Positions 30,543 to 38,644 of a stretch of 64,000 bases of DNA are shown one piece after another. The position numbers and the translations under genes were made by a program. The notes under the pieces were generated by a model, which saw only the letters and a program-made list of their open reading frames with translations, ran no database searches and had not been told where the DNA came from. The stretch covers positions 1-64,000 of the forward strand of contig JAPLDT010000102.1 of NCBI GenBank assembly GCA_026391315.1. The letters run 5' to 3'. How positions within the stretch are numbered: position 1 is the first letter of the stretch; each line of letters starts with the position of its first letter. This DNA is from Bacteroidia bacterium. GTDB taxonomy: Bacteria > Bacteroidota > Bacteroidia > Bacteroidales > Prolixibacteraceae.

Positions 30543-30968
30543 TTAAGGACATTTTCTGCAAGAATTGCAATCGTCGGATAAATTAGATGTACCTCTATGC
30601 AAGCAATCATCTGCAGTAGCCCAACAAGTTCCACAACCTAACCATGGTTTTGATGCAGGGCATCCTGTAGGATTACATCCCCCGCCACCTCCGCCGCCTC
30701 CCGCTGTTACGCATTGGAGGGTTCCGCATACGTCCCCTGAACAGGTGGAACCGGTAGGACAATAAAAACATTTCCCTGCGTTGGGATTACCACTTGTCAT
30801 AGCATCCTGATAACAATAACCACAAGTTACGGATCCACTTTTAGATTCACAAATATCTCCTTTCTTGCATCCAACCAGAGTTGTTGATAGTATCCCAAAA
30901 ATTGTAATCGTCAACAGAGCCAACCCCATTCCTACCGGTAGAGCATATTTTAATAATTGTGATTTCAT
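30543..30968 (-). CDS. Small cysteine-rich lipoprotein with octaglycine linker
   Basis: 141 residues from the ATG at 30968, chosen because MKSQLLKYALPVG opens the signal sequence; the in-frame ATG at 30992 would add eight residues. The signal peptide ends in a lipobox-like LVGC. The mature part has 17 cysteines, counting the lipid-bearing one, in two clusters (about CGYC...FYC and CGTC...CNSCRKC) separated by eight glycines. I recognise no family. Many CxxC pairs suggest several disulfides or metal sites on a membrane-anchored exported protein. It is the last gene of a three-gene minus-strand run, 24 bp after the MauE-thioredoxin fusion, whose redox chemistry could serve it. Confidence 0.7.
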   Translation of the reverse strand: MKSQLLKYALPVGMGLALLTITIFGILSTTLVGCKKGDICESKSGSVTCGYCYQDAMTSGNPNAGKCFYCPTGSTCSGDVCGTLQCVTAGGGGGGGGCNPTGCPASKPWLGCGTCWATADDCLHRGTSNLSDDCNSCRKCP

Positions 30969-30992
30969 AATAGAAATAATTAAGTTAAACAA

Positions 30993-31907
30993 TTATTTGA
31001 AATTTGATAAATTATAAGTCTTTTTAAACACAAATGGCGAAGGCAATACTGATTGTATGATAACTTTTATTGTATCGTGTTCTACATAAAATGCAGTCGG
31101 ATAAGCCATCGTTAACTTATCCATTTCTTGAACAGTCAAATCTTTTATTTTAAAATCTGGTCGAAAATTATTTTCAAAAATTAATTTATCTTTTGGTTCT
31201 CCTACTGCTAGAACAAACATACTATCAGCTGTATTGGTTTTTTGATACTGACGCAAATTTTCGATGGAATTCCAACAGTGGGGACAAGTATATGAGAAGC
31301 AAAAAAACAAATAGGTGCTATCCGGAGATGTTTTAATGTATTTTGATAATTCTGTGTTTTTTATATTTTGGTTCTGAAATTTATGGATTTCTTTCTTGCC
31401 CGGGAAAAGATAAGGCATCCTGAAAGTGAATCCGGATGTGAATATTGAAATACTCATTACCGAAACGATTAAATACTTTTTCCATTTTGGAATTTCAAAC
31501 TCTTCATCTGGGTATTTAATCCATACAATTAGAGCCATTGCCATTAAAATTATATTTCGAATAAATGAGAAAATAAATGGGACATTGGAAGGCTGCATCG
31601 TTCCAAAACAACCGCAATCATTTATTCCATTTTTAAAATGAGCGTATACAAAGGAAATCGTAAATATTACCAGCAAAACAAATGAAATCAGGGAATATCG
31701 TTTTGGATTAATTAACAGGACTAAAAAAAGCCCTATCAATATTTCGAATAAAACAATCAATGGCGACAATATCATTAAATATCCCAAACCATATTGATAA
31801 ATAAGATTGCTAAAGCCAGCTGTATCAATAGCTTTTCCTATTCCGGAAATAATAAATAATGCCCCGATTGTTACAGAAAAGAAGTTTAAAATTCGTTTGT
31901 CAAACAT
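30993..31907 (-). CDS. MauE/DoxX-like membrane protein fused to a thioredoxin-like domain
   Basis: 304 residues. Residues 1-130 form four membrane spans with the DCGCFG motif (Cys98, Cys100) typical of MauE/DoxX redox-associated proteins. A fifth span (about 143-162) leads to a periplasmic thioredoxin-like domain with C-P-H-C (Cys208, Cys211) in FSYTCPHCWNS. MauE proteins help form disulfides in methylamine dehydrogenase, and similar fusions are thought to pass electrons across the membrane. The position between two exported lipoproteins, one with 17 cysteines, suggests it oxidises or reduces that product. The partner is inferred from gene order only. Confidence 0.82.
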   Translation of the reverse strand: MFDKRILNFFSVTIGALFIISGIGKAIDTAGFSNLIYQYGLGYLMILSPLIVLFEILIGLFLVLLINPKRYSLISFVLLVIFTISFVYAHFKNGINDCGCFGTMQPSNVPFIFSFIRNIILMAMALIVWIKYPDEEFEIPKWKKYLIVSVMSISIFTSGFTFRMPYLFPGKKEIHKFQNQNIKNTELSKYIKTSPDSTYLFFCFSYTCPHCWNSIENLRQYQKTNTADSMFVLAVGEPKDKLIFENNFRPDFKIKDLTVQEMDKLTMAYPTAFYVEHDTIKVIIQSVLPSPFVFKKTYNLSNFK

Positions 31908-31939
31908 ATCTTCAAGGTTTAATTTGTTGTTTTTTCAAA

Positions 31940-32548
31940 TTATTGTACTCTGATGTTATCTACTTGCAATGAAGAATTTGCAGACATTCCGATCAATTGA
32001 ATAATTAATTTTCCCTTATCAGGCAAATGGGGAAGAATTATGGTTTCATTAGTTTTTTGAACAGCAGAAGTCCCTGAGATGTTATTTGTCCATAAAGATG
32101 CTGTTCCATTTGATGTAAATAGTATATTAGCGGTTCCAGGTCCTCGGAACGAATAATCAAAAATCAGCTTTGAAGAGCTATTAAAATATACATTTTCCTG
32201 ATATACTTGGCCCGTCCAATTACTACCAGTATAGTCCCAACGATGATTCCCCCAACTGATATCCAAAAAGGAACTACCTTTAGTTGGCATAAATCCAGTT
32301 CCAGTTAAGAATTGAATCTGACCCGTCAAAGAACTATAGTAATCATAATTACCTGTCCATGATGCACTATTTTCAAAACTTGGATTCAAAGGGCCTTGAG
32401 GTGTATAAGTACACCTGCCATCATCTAAATTGGCTTCTGGATTATAATTTGTAGCTGTTGAGTCCGTACATCCTGTGATTTTCGACTGACAACTGTTTAG
32501 CGTAAATACACATGCAAGTAAGAGCAAACTAACAATAATATTTTTCAT
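31940..32548 (-). CDS. Lipoprotein with GCTD motif and beta-sandwich domain
   Basis: 202 residues. The signal peptide ends in the lipobox LNSC. Right after it comes GCTDSTATNYNPEANLDDGR, a short calcium-loop-like repeat common in Bacteroidota surface proteins. The remaining 150 residues are rich in aromatic and beta-forming stretches and resemble a carbohydrate-binding-like jelly roll (GPLNPSFENSASWTG, SSLQVDNIRV), but no ligand site can be named. First gene of the redox cassette; 32 bp separate it from the MauE-thioredoxin gene. Confidence 0.72.
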   Translation of the reverse strand: MKNIIVSLLLLACVFTLNSCQSKITGCTDSTATNYNPEANLDDGRCTYTPQGPLNPSFENSASWTGNYDYYSSLTGQIQFLTGTGFMPTKGSSFLDISWGNHRWDYTGSNWTGQVYQENVYFNSSSKLIFDYSFRGPGTANILFTSNGTASLWTNNISGTSAVQKTNETIILPHLPDKGKLIIQLIGMSANSSLQVDNIRVQ

Positions 32549-33053
32549 TGTTTTTATTATTAATGTTTTAAATCACTATATCTTTTATTTTACGAATCTA
32601 TTGAAAATCTGCATTTAAGTAGTTTGTTTGTCCAATTGTCATTTCCGAGGATATTTCTCCCACCCCAAATAATTAGAACTAAGAACCGGTTCGGGTAAAA
32701 CTCAAATCATTGCCATAAGAAGTCACCTCTCCTCCTGATGTAGCCAGAATGGTGATGATATTGCTCACTGCTGTAAGGGTAACAGTAGGAGAAGCCTTAA
32801 TAACCTCAGGCTTGCAATTTAACAATCGAGTTAGCAATAATCCAGTACGGAATACCAGGTAATTGATGAACAGGCCTTCATAGATTTGGTTATACAAATA
32901 AATCACTCAAGTTTAGTTAATTAATTTCTAACAACCTAATTAAATACTTGTTATTTTTTTGATTTATGCTTTTTCTCGTTTTGTATTTGCGGTATAAAGC
33001 AAAGATCCCTAATTTTTAATTGAGTTGGTTAATTACGTTGATATTCAGTCTGT
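32549..33053. other. A/T-rich intergenic region
   Basis: Apart from the lipoprotein fragment listed separately (32679-32906), no gene is seen. The left side should hold the minus-strand promoter of the redox cassette, for which only an imperfect -7 match (TAGATTCG, minus strand) was noticed. The right side runs into the SDR promoter. Confidence 0.4.
32679..32906 (-). pseudogene. Fragment of an Ig-like repeat lipoprotein
   Basis: A 75-codon frame. The part from about residue 30 reads NCKPEVIKASPTVTLTAVSN then ITILATSGGEVTS, closely following the common Bacteroidota lipoprotein pattern of a lipid-bearing Cys, PTV-T-TAVSNIT and ATSGGNVTSDGG. In full proteins this continues into repeated Ig-like domains and a larger functional domain; here it stops after about 45 residues. 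The sequence before the Cys is not a good signal peptide. A decayed or recombined remnant is the best reading. Confidence 0.45.
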
Positions 33054-33128
33054 TTTGTTATTTTAAAGAAAAAAGGTAAGTTTGCACCGTTGGGTCGCTT
33101 TGCCTGTTATGCTATGCCTCCAGGCAAA
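33054..33128 (+). promoter_or_regulatory. Consensus Bacteroidota promoter and 5'-UTR hairpin of the SDR-VOC operon
   Basis: TTTG at 33054-33057 and TAAGTTTG at 33077-33084 are separated by exactly 19 bp, matching the TTTG-N19-TAnnTTTG consensus of the Bacteroidota primary sigma factor. Transcription would start near 33091, leaving about 58 nt of leader. That leader can fold an 8-bp hairpin (33099-33106 with 33121-33128) about 20 nt before the ATG at 33149. Confidence 0.7.
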
Positions 33129-33148
33129 ATTTAAAACCAATTGACCGA

Positions 33149-33943
33149 ATGACTAAATCAAAAATCATATGGATTACCGGAGCCTCCTCCGGTATTGGCG
33201 AAGCGCTGGCCTTGAAGTGGGCAGCTCCCGGAATACAGTTGGTATTGTCGGGCCGGAACTATAATCAGCTCGAAATTGTTGCGGAGAACTGTAAAAAACA
33301 AGGGGCTGAAGTGTTGGTCCTGGCATTTGATCTCGCCGTCCCGGAGGAGGTAGTTTTAGCTGTAGCTAATGTTCAGTCTGCATTTCCATGCGTGGATATA
33401 TTGGTCAACAATGGAGGCATCAGCCAGCGCTCCCTGTTAATTGATACGCCCATGGAGGTTGCCAGAAAGATCATGGAGGTAGATTTTTGGGGCCATGCCG
33501 GACTGACCAGGCAAATCCTTCCTTTTATGGTGAAAAGTGGCGGAGGGCAAATCGTGGTGGTCAGCAGTCTCACCGGCCTGTTCGGATTTCCCCAACGATC
33601 GGCCTATGCCGCCGCCAAACATGCGCTGCACGGTTACTTTGAGACGCTAAGACTCGAACATTTCAGGGACAACATCCGGGTTACCATGGTCTGTCCGGGA
33701 ATGGTCAAGACAAATATTTCAATCCATTCACTCACCGCTACGGGGGGTGAGCATGGTCTGATGGACAAGGGACAGGAAGAGGGTGTTTCTGCGGCCTATT
33801 GTGCCAAAAAGATTGTTAAAGCTGTCAGTAATAATCGCAAAGAGGTAATTATTGGGAAAAAAGATGTAATTATGCCCTATCTAAAACGGTACATTCCATG
33901 GCTTTTTTACCAAATAGCCCAAAGAATTAATCCGCTTGGGTGA
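33149..33943 (+). CDS. Short-chain dehydrogenase/reductase
   Basis: 264 residues of the classical SDR type: cofactor motif TGASSGIG (10-17), NNGG at 87-90, catalytic Ser140, and Y-x3-K with Tyr153 and Lys157. It would reduce or oxidise a carbonyl/alcohol with NAD(P)(H). Sequence flavour (WGHAGLTRQILPFM, and a long C-terminal helix) resembles DHRS7-like members, whose substrates include lipids and steroids. The stop is directly followed by the ATG of the VOC gene (no gap), so the two are probably coupled. Substrate unknown. Confidence 0.92.
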   Translation: MTKSKIIWITGASSGIGEALALKWAAPGIQLVLSGRNYNQLEIVAENCKKQGAEVLVLAFDLAVPEEVVLAVANVQSAFPCVDILVNNGGISQRSLLIDTPMEVARKIMEVDFWGHAGLTRQILPFMVKSGGGQIVVVSSLTGLFGFPQRSAYAAAKHALHGYFETLRLEHFRDNIRVTMVCPGMVKTNISIHSLTATGGEHGLMDKGQEEGVSAAYCAKKIVKAVSNNRKEVIIGKKDVIMPYLKRYIPWLFYQIAQRINPLG

Positions 33944-35035
33944 ATGACAATAAAAAAACCTATGGAAGGAATTGTAGTTAGCGGGATTCAGCAACTTGGT
34001 ATCGGAGTAAAAAATGTTGCGGAAGCCTGGAAATGGTACCGAAAATACCTTGGGATGGATATCAAGGTGTTTGAAGAGAGCGCTACGGCAGCGCTGATGT
34101 TGCCTTATACAGGCGGGTTGCCCCGAAAACGGCATGCTGTTCTCGCGATGAACCTGAATGGCGGGGGAGGTTTCGAAATATGGCAATACACGGACAGGGT
34201 TCCGCAATCACCAATCTTCGAACCCGCATTGGGCGATCTGGGTATCTTTGCCGCGAAAATTAAGACACGTGATGCGCACTTCACGCATTCCTGGTTTTTG
34301 GAAGAGAAATTGAATGTAAGCGATGTTCAGGTTGACCCGGACGGACGTAATTTTTTCTTTGTCACTGATCCTTTTAGTAATGTATTTCAGGTTATTGAAT
34401 CAAAAAATTGGTTTGGTAACCGGAAACAGCATACTGGTTCAGTTTATGGGGTGATCATAGGGGTTACCAATATTGAAAATTCACGGAAGGTATATTCTGA
34501 CATACTTGGTTATGACCAGGTAGTTTTTGATAAAAAGGGAAAATTCAGTGATTTGGCCCATCTGAAAGGAGGAGACTCCAGCTTTAGAAGAGTTCTGCTG
34601 AAAAACAGTGAGCCCCGCCCCGGAGCCTTCGGAAGACTATTGGGCAATAGCGAGATTGAACTTGTGGCGGTTGAAGACCGTGTACCCCGAAGGATTTTTG
34701 AAGGACGCTTCTGGGGAGACCTCGGATTCATTCATTTGTGCTATGATATCAATGGCATGGAGAAACTTAACTCCGCCTGTGCAGAGCGCGGTTTTCCATT
34801 TACCGTCGATAGCTTTGCCCACCACGAGGGCAATAGTTTCGACATGGGTGAAGCAGCCGGTCACTTCTCATACATCGAAGATCCGGATGGAACCCTGATC
34901 GAATTCGTAGAAACGCATAAGTTGCCTATTGTTAAGAAGTTGGGATTGTTTATCAATCTTCGTAAACGCAATCCAAAGAAACATCTTCCCAACTGGATGT
35001 TAAAATCGTTGAGCCTGAGCAGGGTGAAAGATTAA
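33944..35035 (+). CDS. VOC-superfamily (glyoxalase/dioxygenase-fold) protein
   Basis: 363 residues with two VOC modules: about 10-150 (GIQQLGIGVKNVAEAWKWYR) and about 165-325 (GVIIGVTNIENSRKVYSDIL, ending EDPDGTLIEFVE). The closing Glu of the second module is a likely metal ligand. The family includes glyoxalases, extradiol dioxygenases and epimerases; two fused modules resemble the dioxygenase layout. It starts right at the SDR stop codon, so a shared pathway is likely. An internal ATG at 33962 is an alternative start. No substrate can be named. Confidence 0.82.
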   Translation: MTIKKPMEGIVVSGIQQLGIGVKNVAEAWKWYRKYLGMDIKVFEESATAALMLPYTGGLPRKRHAVLAMNLNGGGGFEIWQYTDRVPQSPIFEPALGDLGIFAAKIKTRDAHFTHSWFLEEKLNVSDVQVDPDGRNFFFVTDPFSNVFQVIESKNWFGNRKQHTGSVYGVIIGVTNIENSRKVYSDILGYDQVVFDKKGKFSDLAHLKGGDSSFRRVLLKNSEPRPGAFGRLLGNSEIELVAVEDRVPRRIFEGRFWGDLGFIHLCYDINGMEKLNSACAERGFPFTVDSFAHHEGNSFDMGEAAGHFSYIEDPDGTLIEFVETHKLPIVKKLGLFINLRKRNPKKHLPNWMLKSLSLSRVKD

Positions 35036-35048
35036 AAAGTTTAAATAG

Positions 35049-35111
35049 TTTGAAATGTTTGAAATGTTTGAAATGTTTGAAATGTTTGAAATGTTTGAAA
35101 TGTTTGAAATG
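35049..35111. repeat. Seven tandem copies of a 9-bp unit (TTTGAAATG)
   Basis: Seven exact copies run without interruption just after the VOC gene. A second low-complexity part (about 35121-35155) holds the complementary word (CCCTTCAAA twice) and overlaps the end of the convergent hydrolase gene, so the whole space can fold as a loose hairpin. Confidence 0.9.
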
Positions 35112-35148
35112 TTATAACTCTATAAACTTTTTAAACCCTTCAAACCCT

Positions 35149-35952
35149 TCAAACTTTCTCCAATATGGTGGCAACCAGCTTCGATGGTTGTTCCGCGTGA
35201 AGCCAGTGACCCGCCCCTTCAAAATTGACCAGTTTAGCCTCGGGATAGATTTTTCGGATCACTTTACAATCATCATCGCTGACATACTCAGAATTCAGTC
35301 CTCTAACAAATGTGACCGGATAGGCGGTAATGGGCATTCGCTCTTCGAACCACGACAGATCCATTTCGCTTACAATGGAGTGAAAGGTATCTCTTAAAAC
35401 TTCGGCATTAATCTTCCATTCAAAGATGCCTGCATGGCTCCGGTGTATATTTTTCAAAAGAAACATACGCAGGGATTCCTCCTTGATTTTCGAACCAAAA
35501 TAATCATCCAGCTCTTTGCGGGATTGGTATTTGGAAAGATCAGGATTATCAAGCAATTGCAGGATTAATTCATGCTGACGAATGTGTTTGAAGGAGCGAT
35601 CTCCCGTAAGGTAATTTTTGGGAGCAATATCGATGATCATCAGCCTGTTCACTTTTTCGGGATGTTCTGCAGCAAATCGCATGGCTACCTTTCCACCCAT
35701 GCTGTGCCCTATCAAATAGGCATCTTCTGTATTTGTCTCTTCATAAAACTGCAACAAATCATTGGCCATCTCCTCATAAGTATGTGTGGGTGTATGGGGA
35801 GAAGCCCCATGGTTTCTTAAATCGGGAAGCAAAACTGTATAATGCTCCTGCAACTGCTTTGCGATGTTAATCCAGTTATCCGATGAACCATAAAGCCCGT
35901 GGAGGATGATCAATGCCGGCCCGGAACCGTATTGCCTGTAATGTAATTTCAT
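35149..35952 (-). CDS. Alpha/beta-hydrolase, YbfF-like esterase
   Basis: 267 residues. HGLYGSSDNW forms the oxyanion region, GHSMGGK holds nucleophile Ser84, and GAGHWLHAEQP holds His249; an acidic partner lies between them. DLRNHGASPH is typical of the YbfF group, cytoplasmic esterases acting on short-chain or CoA esters. No signal peptide is seen. Its 3' end lies in a low-complexity region, so the last residues may vary between strains. Flanked on both sides by simple-sequence hairpins. Confidence 0.87.
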   Translation of the reverse strand: MKLHYRQYGSGPALIILHGLYGSSDNWINIAKQLQEHYTVLLPDLRNHGASPHTPTHTYEEMANDLLQFYEETNTEDAYLIGHSMGGKVAMRFAAEHPEKVNRLMIIDIAPKNYLTGDRSFKHIRQHELILQLLDNPDLSKYQSRKELDDYFGSKIKEESLRMFLLKNIHRSHAGIFEWKINAEVLRDTFHSIVSEMDLSWFEERMPITAYPVTFVRGLNSEYVSDDDCKVIRKIYPEAKLVNFEGAGHWLHAEQPSKLVATILEKV

Positions 35953-35965
35953 AACCGAGTATAAT

Positions 35966-36192
35966 TAAGGATAAAGGATAAAGTCAAAAGGATAAAGTAA
36001 GAACGCACTATCTATACTTGTTGAACTTTTAGAATGCTCTATTTGACAGCTAATCAAGCACAAAACCCGGGGCTCCCTTTATCCTTTTTACTTTATCCTT
36101 TATCCTTTTTACTTTATCCTTTTTACTTTATCCTTTATCCTTTTGACTTTATCCTTTATCCTTTATCCTTTTGACTTTATCCTTTATCCTTA
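35966..36192. repeat. Low-complexity inverted repeat (GGATAAA / TTTATCC words)
   Basis: The left arm (35966-36000) repeats AAGGATAAAG words. After a 75-nt spacer the right arm (about 36076-36192) repeats the complement (CTTTATCC, many imperfect copies), sometimes joined by TTTTACT or TTTTGACT. The arms can pair in several registers. The right arm touches the end of pdxJ. Confidence 0.85.
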
Positions 36193-36903
36193 TTTGAGAC
36201 ACTCCCTGTACCTCCTGATCGTCTCTTCCAGTCCCAAATACAGCGCATCAGCGATAAGTGCGTGGCCAATGGAGACCTCCAGCAGATTTGGGATATGTTG
36301 GTCGAAATAGCGAAGGTTTTCAAGGCTCAGGTCGTGACCGGCGTTGAGTCCCAGGCCAAATTTTTCAGCTGTTTGGGCCGCCTTAACAAAGGGAAGAATC
36401 GCTTTTTCAGGATTTAGCGGAAAATCTGTGGCATAGGGTTCGGTGTAAAGTTCGACCCTGTCAGCTCCGATTTTAGCCGCTCCTTCAATCATTTCAGGCA
36501 CTGCTCCGACAAAAAGAGAGACCCTGATTCCTGCTTTCTGGAATTTTTCAACCACCTCTTTCAGAAAATCCCGGTTTTTCAACGTGTCCCATCCGGCGTT
36601 GGAGGTGATGGCAGAAGGAGAATCTGGTACGAGTGTTACCTGGTGGGGAAGAACCTCCAGCACCAGTCCGATAAAGCGGGGATCAGGATATCCTTCTATG
36701 TTGAATTCTGTAGTTATCAATGGTTTAAGTTCGCGGGCATCGTTGTACCGGATGTGCCTTTCATCAGGACGAGGATGGATGGTGATCCCTTCAGCCCCAA
36801 ATTTCTGACATCTGACGGCAGCATCTGTCACACTGGGCATTGTTCCGCCCCTGCTGTTTCGCAGTGTTGCTATTTTATTTATATTTACGCTTAATCGTGT
36901 CAT
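36190..36903 (-). CDS. pdxJ: Pyridoxine 5'-phosphate synthase PdxJ
   Basis: 237 residues, the usual PdxJ size. Conserved parts are [44 protein letters not shown] and GLNAGHDL. PdxJ condenses 1-deoxyxylulose 5-phosphate with 3-amino-2-oxopropyl phosphate to give pyridoxine 5'-phosphate in the cytoplasm. It is divergent from the CBS-domain/nadK pair. Confidence 0.97.
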   Translation of the reverse strand: MTRLSVNINKIATLRNSRGGTMPSVTDAAVRCQKFGAEGITIHPRPDERHIRYNDARELKPLITTEFNIEGYPDPRFIGLVLEVLPHQVTLVPDSPSAITSNAGWDTLKNRDFLKEVVEKFQKAGIRVSLFVGAVPEMIEGAAKIGADRVELYTEPYATDFPLNPEKAILPFVKAAQTAEKFGLGLNAGHDLSLENLRYFDQHIPNLLEVSIGHALIADALYLGLEETIRRYRECLK

Positions 36904-36973
36904 TTTGCATGCAATTAATTAGGTTTGCAATTTACGAAATGATTTGTATTCAAAAAAAACTTTACTTTCGGTC

Positions 36974-37645
36974 ATGATCGCTGAAACTTTGATTTCTGAC
37001 TCGATTCCTTCTGTAAGCCTTGGCGACACTGCCTCAAAAGTACTTACCCTGATGGAAGTTTTCAGGGTGTCACATCTGCCCATTGTGACCGATCAGGAGT
37101 ACCTGGGCGTCATTTCAGACAAAGAGATTTTCGATGCCCATGATTTTGATGCTCCGCTTGAAGCATTTATTTCCGATCAGTTACTCAAGCCTCATGTGCA
37201 TCCGTTGCAGCATATTTTTGAGGTGGCTGCAGTTGCCTCCAGTTGCGGCGTATCTATCGTTCCTGTGTTGACTGAAGATCATACCTACCTGGGATCAATT
37301 TCCAGGTATGATTTGAGCAACCAGCTAACGATTCTCTTTTCACCAAATGAACCGGGTGGAATCATTGAGTTGACCATGTGTGAGAATAACTATTCGCTGG
37401 CACAAATCACCCAGATCATCGAAGGGAATGATGCCCGTATTTTGAGTCTTTATACCTGGAAACCCAATGTATCGACCACAGAGCTTATTGTGACCATCAA
37501 GGTTAATCAGGTGGATCTTTCCGGTATTATTCAGACACTGACACGCTACAATTACGATATAAAGGCAACATTCATGGATCAGACCCCGCTCAAAAGCCTG
37601 ATCGACGACCGGTTCGATCAATTTATGCGTTACATTAATACGTGA
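36974..37645 (+). CDS. CBS-domain pair protein
   Basis: 223 residues from the ATG at 36974. Residues 1-125 hold two CBS motifs (SDSIPSVSLGDTASKVLTLM, and CGVSIVPVLTEDHTYLGSIS), which usually bind adenine nucleotides. The C-terminal 90 residues (GGIIELTMCENNYSLAQITQ) look like an ACT-type regulatory fold. No catalytic domain is present. It precedes nadK by 21 bp, so a role in sensing adenylate or NAD(H) state is plausible but unproven. Confidence 0.82.
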   Translation: MIAETLISDSIPSVSLGDTASKVLTLMEVFRVSHLPIVTDQEYLGVISDKEIFDAHDFDAPLEAFISDQLLKPHVHPLQHIFEVAAVASSCGVSIVPVLTEDHTYLGSISRYDLSNQLTILFSPNEPGGIIELTMCENNYSLAQITQIIEGNDARILSLYTWKPNVSTTELIVTIKVNQVDLSGIIQTLTRYNYDIKATFMDQTPLKSLIDDRFDQFMRYINT

Positions 37646-37666
37646 GGATATTTAAATTTACTTCAA

Positions 37667-38545
37667 ATGAGAATTGCCCTTTTTGGATGGACCATCGGAC
37701 AAATTTTTTACGACAGCATGAAACGTTTGCTGGAGTTATTGCATCTTCATGATACAGAGGTCATCATTTATACACCCTTTCTGGACTTTTTGAAAAAGGA
37801 GGCAGGGATTGATCCCGGCAGGATTGAGGGTTTCTCTTCCGACCGGGAGTTGGCAGGTGTCGATTTTTTTATGAGTATCGGTGGCGATGGAACTTTTCTG
37901 GAGGCCATCACCTTTGTGAGGAATTCAGAAATCCCAATGGTTGGGATTAACAGCGGCAGATTGGGTTTTTTGGCGGATATTGCCCAAGCAGAGCTTGAGT
38001 TTTCCATTGGGCAGCTATTTGCCGGAAAGTTTATTCTTCAACCTCGTTCTTTGTTAAAAATGGAAAATGAGTTCGGACTGTTTGCTAATTTTCCCTATGC
38101 TTTGAATGAGTTCACTGTCCACAAACAGGATTCCTCGCAAATGATCACGGTACATGTTGAGGTGGGAGGTGATTTGTTAAATACTTATTGGGCGGATGGT
38201 TTAATCGTTGCGACGCCAACAGGAACCACAGCCTATTCGTTGAGTGTTGGCGGACCGATCATCACACCAGGATCTGCGAATTTCGTCATTGCTCCGATTG
38301 CACCTCACAATCTTGCCATCCGACCGGTTGTCATCCCCGATCACGAAGTGGTTACTTTGTGGGTGGAAGGACGCGGAGGCAGGTACATGGCCTCGCTGGA
38401 TTCGAGGTCGGCTCCTTTTGAAACGAATATGATCTGGAAAATAAGTAAGGCTGACTTCATCATCAATGTGTTGAAATTTGAAAATCAGTCGTTTTACGAA
38501 ACCTTGCGCAAAAAATTACTGTGGGGGGCAGACAAAAGAAATTAA
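37667..38545 (+). CDS. nadK: NAD kinase
   Basis: 292 residues. The kinase signature GGDGT is at 72-76, and NEFTVHK and DGLIVATPTGTTAYSLSVGGP follow, as in all NadK/PpnK proteins. It phosphorylates NAD to NADP in the cytoplasm. Together with the CBS protein it forms a two-gene unit. A weak hairpin lies between it and porG (about 38558-38600). Confidence 0.96.
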   Translation: MRIALFGWTIGQIFYDSMKRLLELLHLHDTEVIIYTPFLDFLKKEAGIDPGRIEGFSSDRELAGVDFFMSIGGDGTFLEAITFVRNSEIPMVGINSGRLGFLADIAQAELEFSIGQLFAGKFILQPRSLLKMENEFGLFANFPYALNEFTVHKQDSSQMITVHVEVGGDLLNTYWADGLIVATPTGTTAYSLSVGGPIITPGSANFVIAPIAPHNLAIRPVVIPDHEVVTLWVEGRGGRYMASLDSRSAPFETNMIWKISKADFIINVLKFENQSFYETLRKKLLWGADKRN

Positions 38546-38612
38546 AGTACATTAGAGAGCTAATTTTATTGCTGTTTTCCAAGCTTTAAAATAAATTAGC
38601 GGTGGTTTCTGT

Positions 38613-38620
38613 TACCTTTG
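38613..38620 (+). promoter_or_regulatory. Candidate -7 promoter element of the porG-bamA cluster
   Basis: TACCTTTG fits TAnnTTTG. It lies 24 bp before the porG ATG at 38645, which would leave a leader of about 17 nt. No TTTG is present at the ideal upstream distance. Confidence 0.35.
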
Positions 38621-38644
38621 TATCATAGTAAAGTGTCAGGTTTT

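Noticed and set aside
35050-35397. ORF encoding KCLKCLKCLK repeats
   Set aside because: It is a translation of the 9-bp tandem repeat and of the antisense strand of the hydrolase gene; no signal of a real protein.
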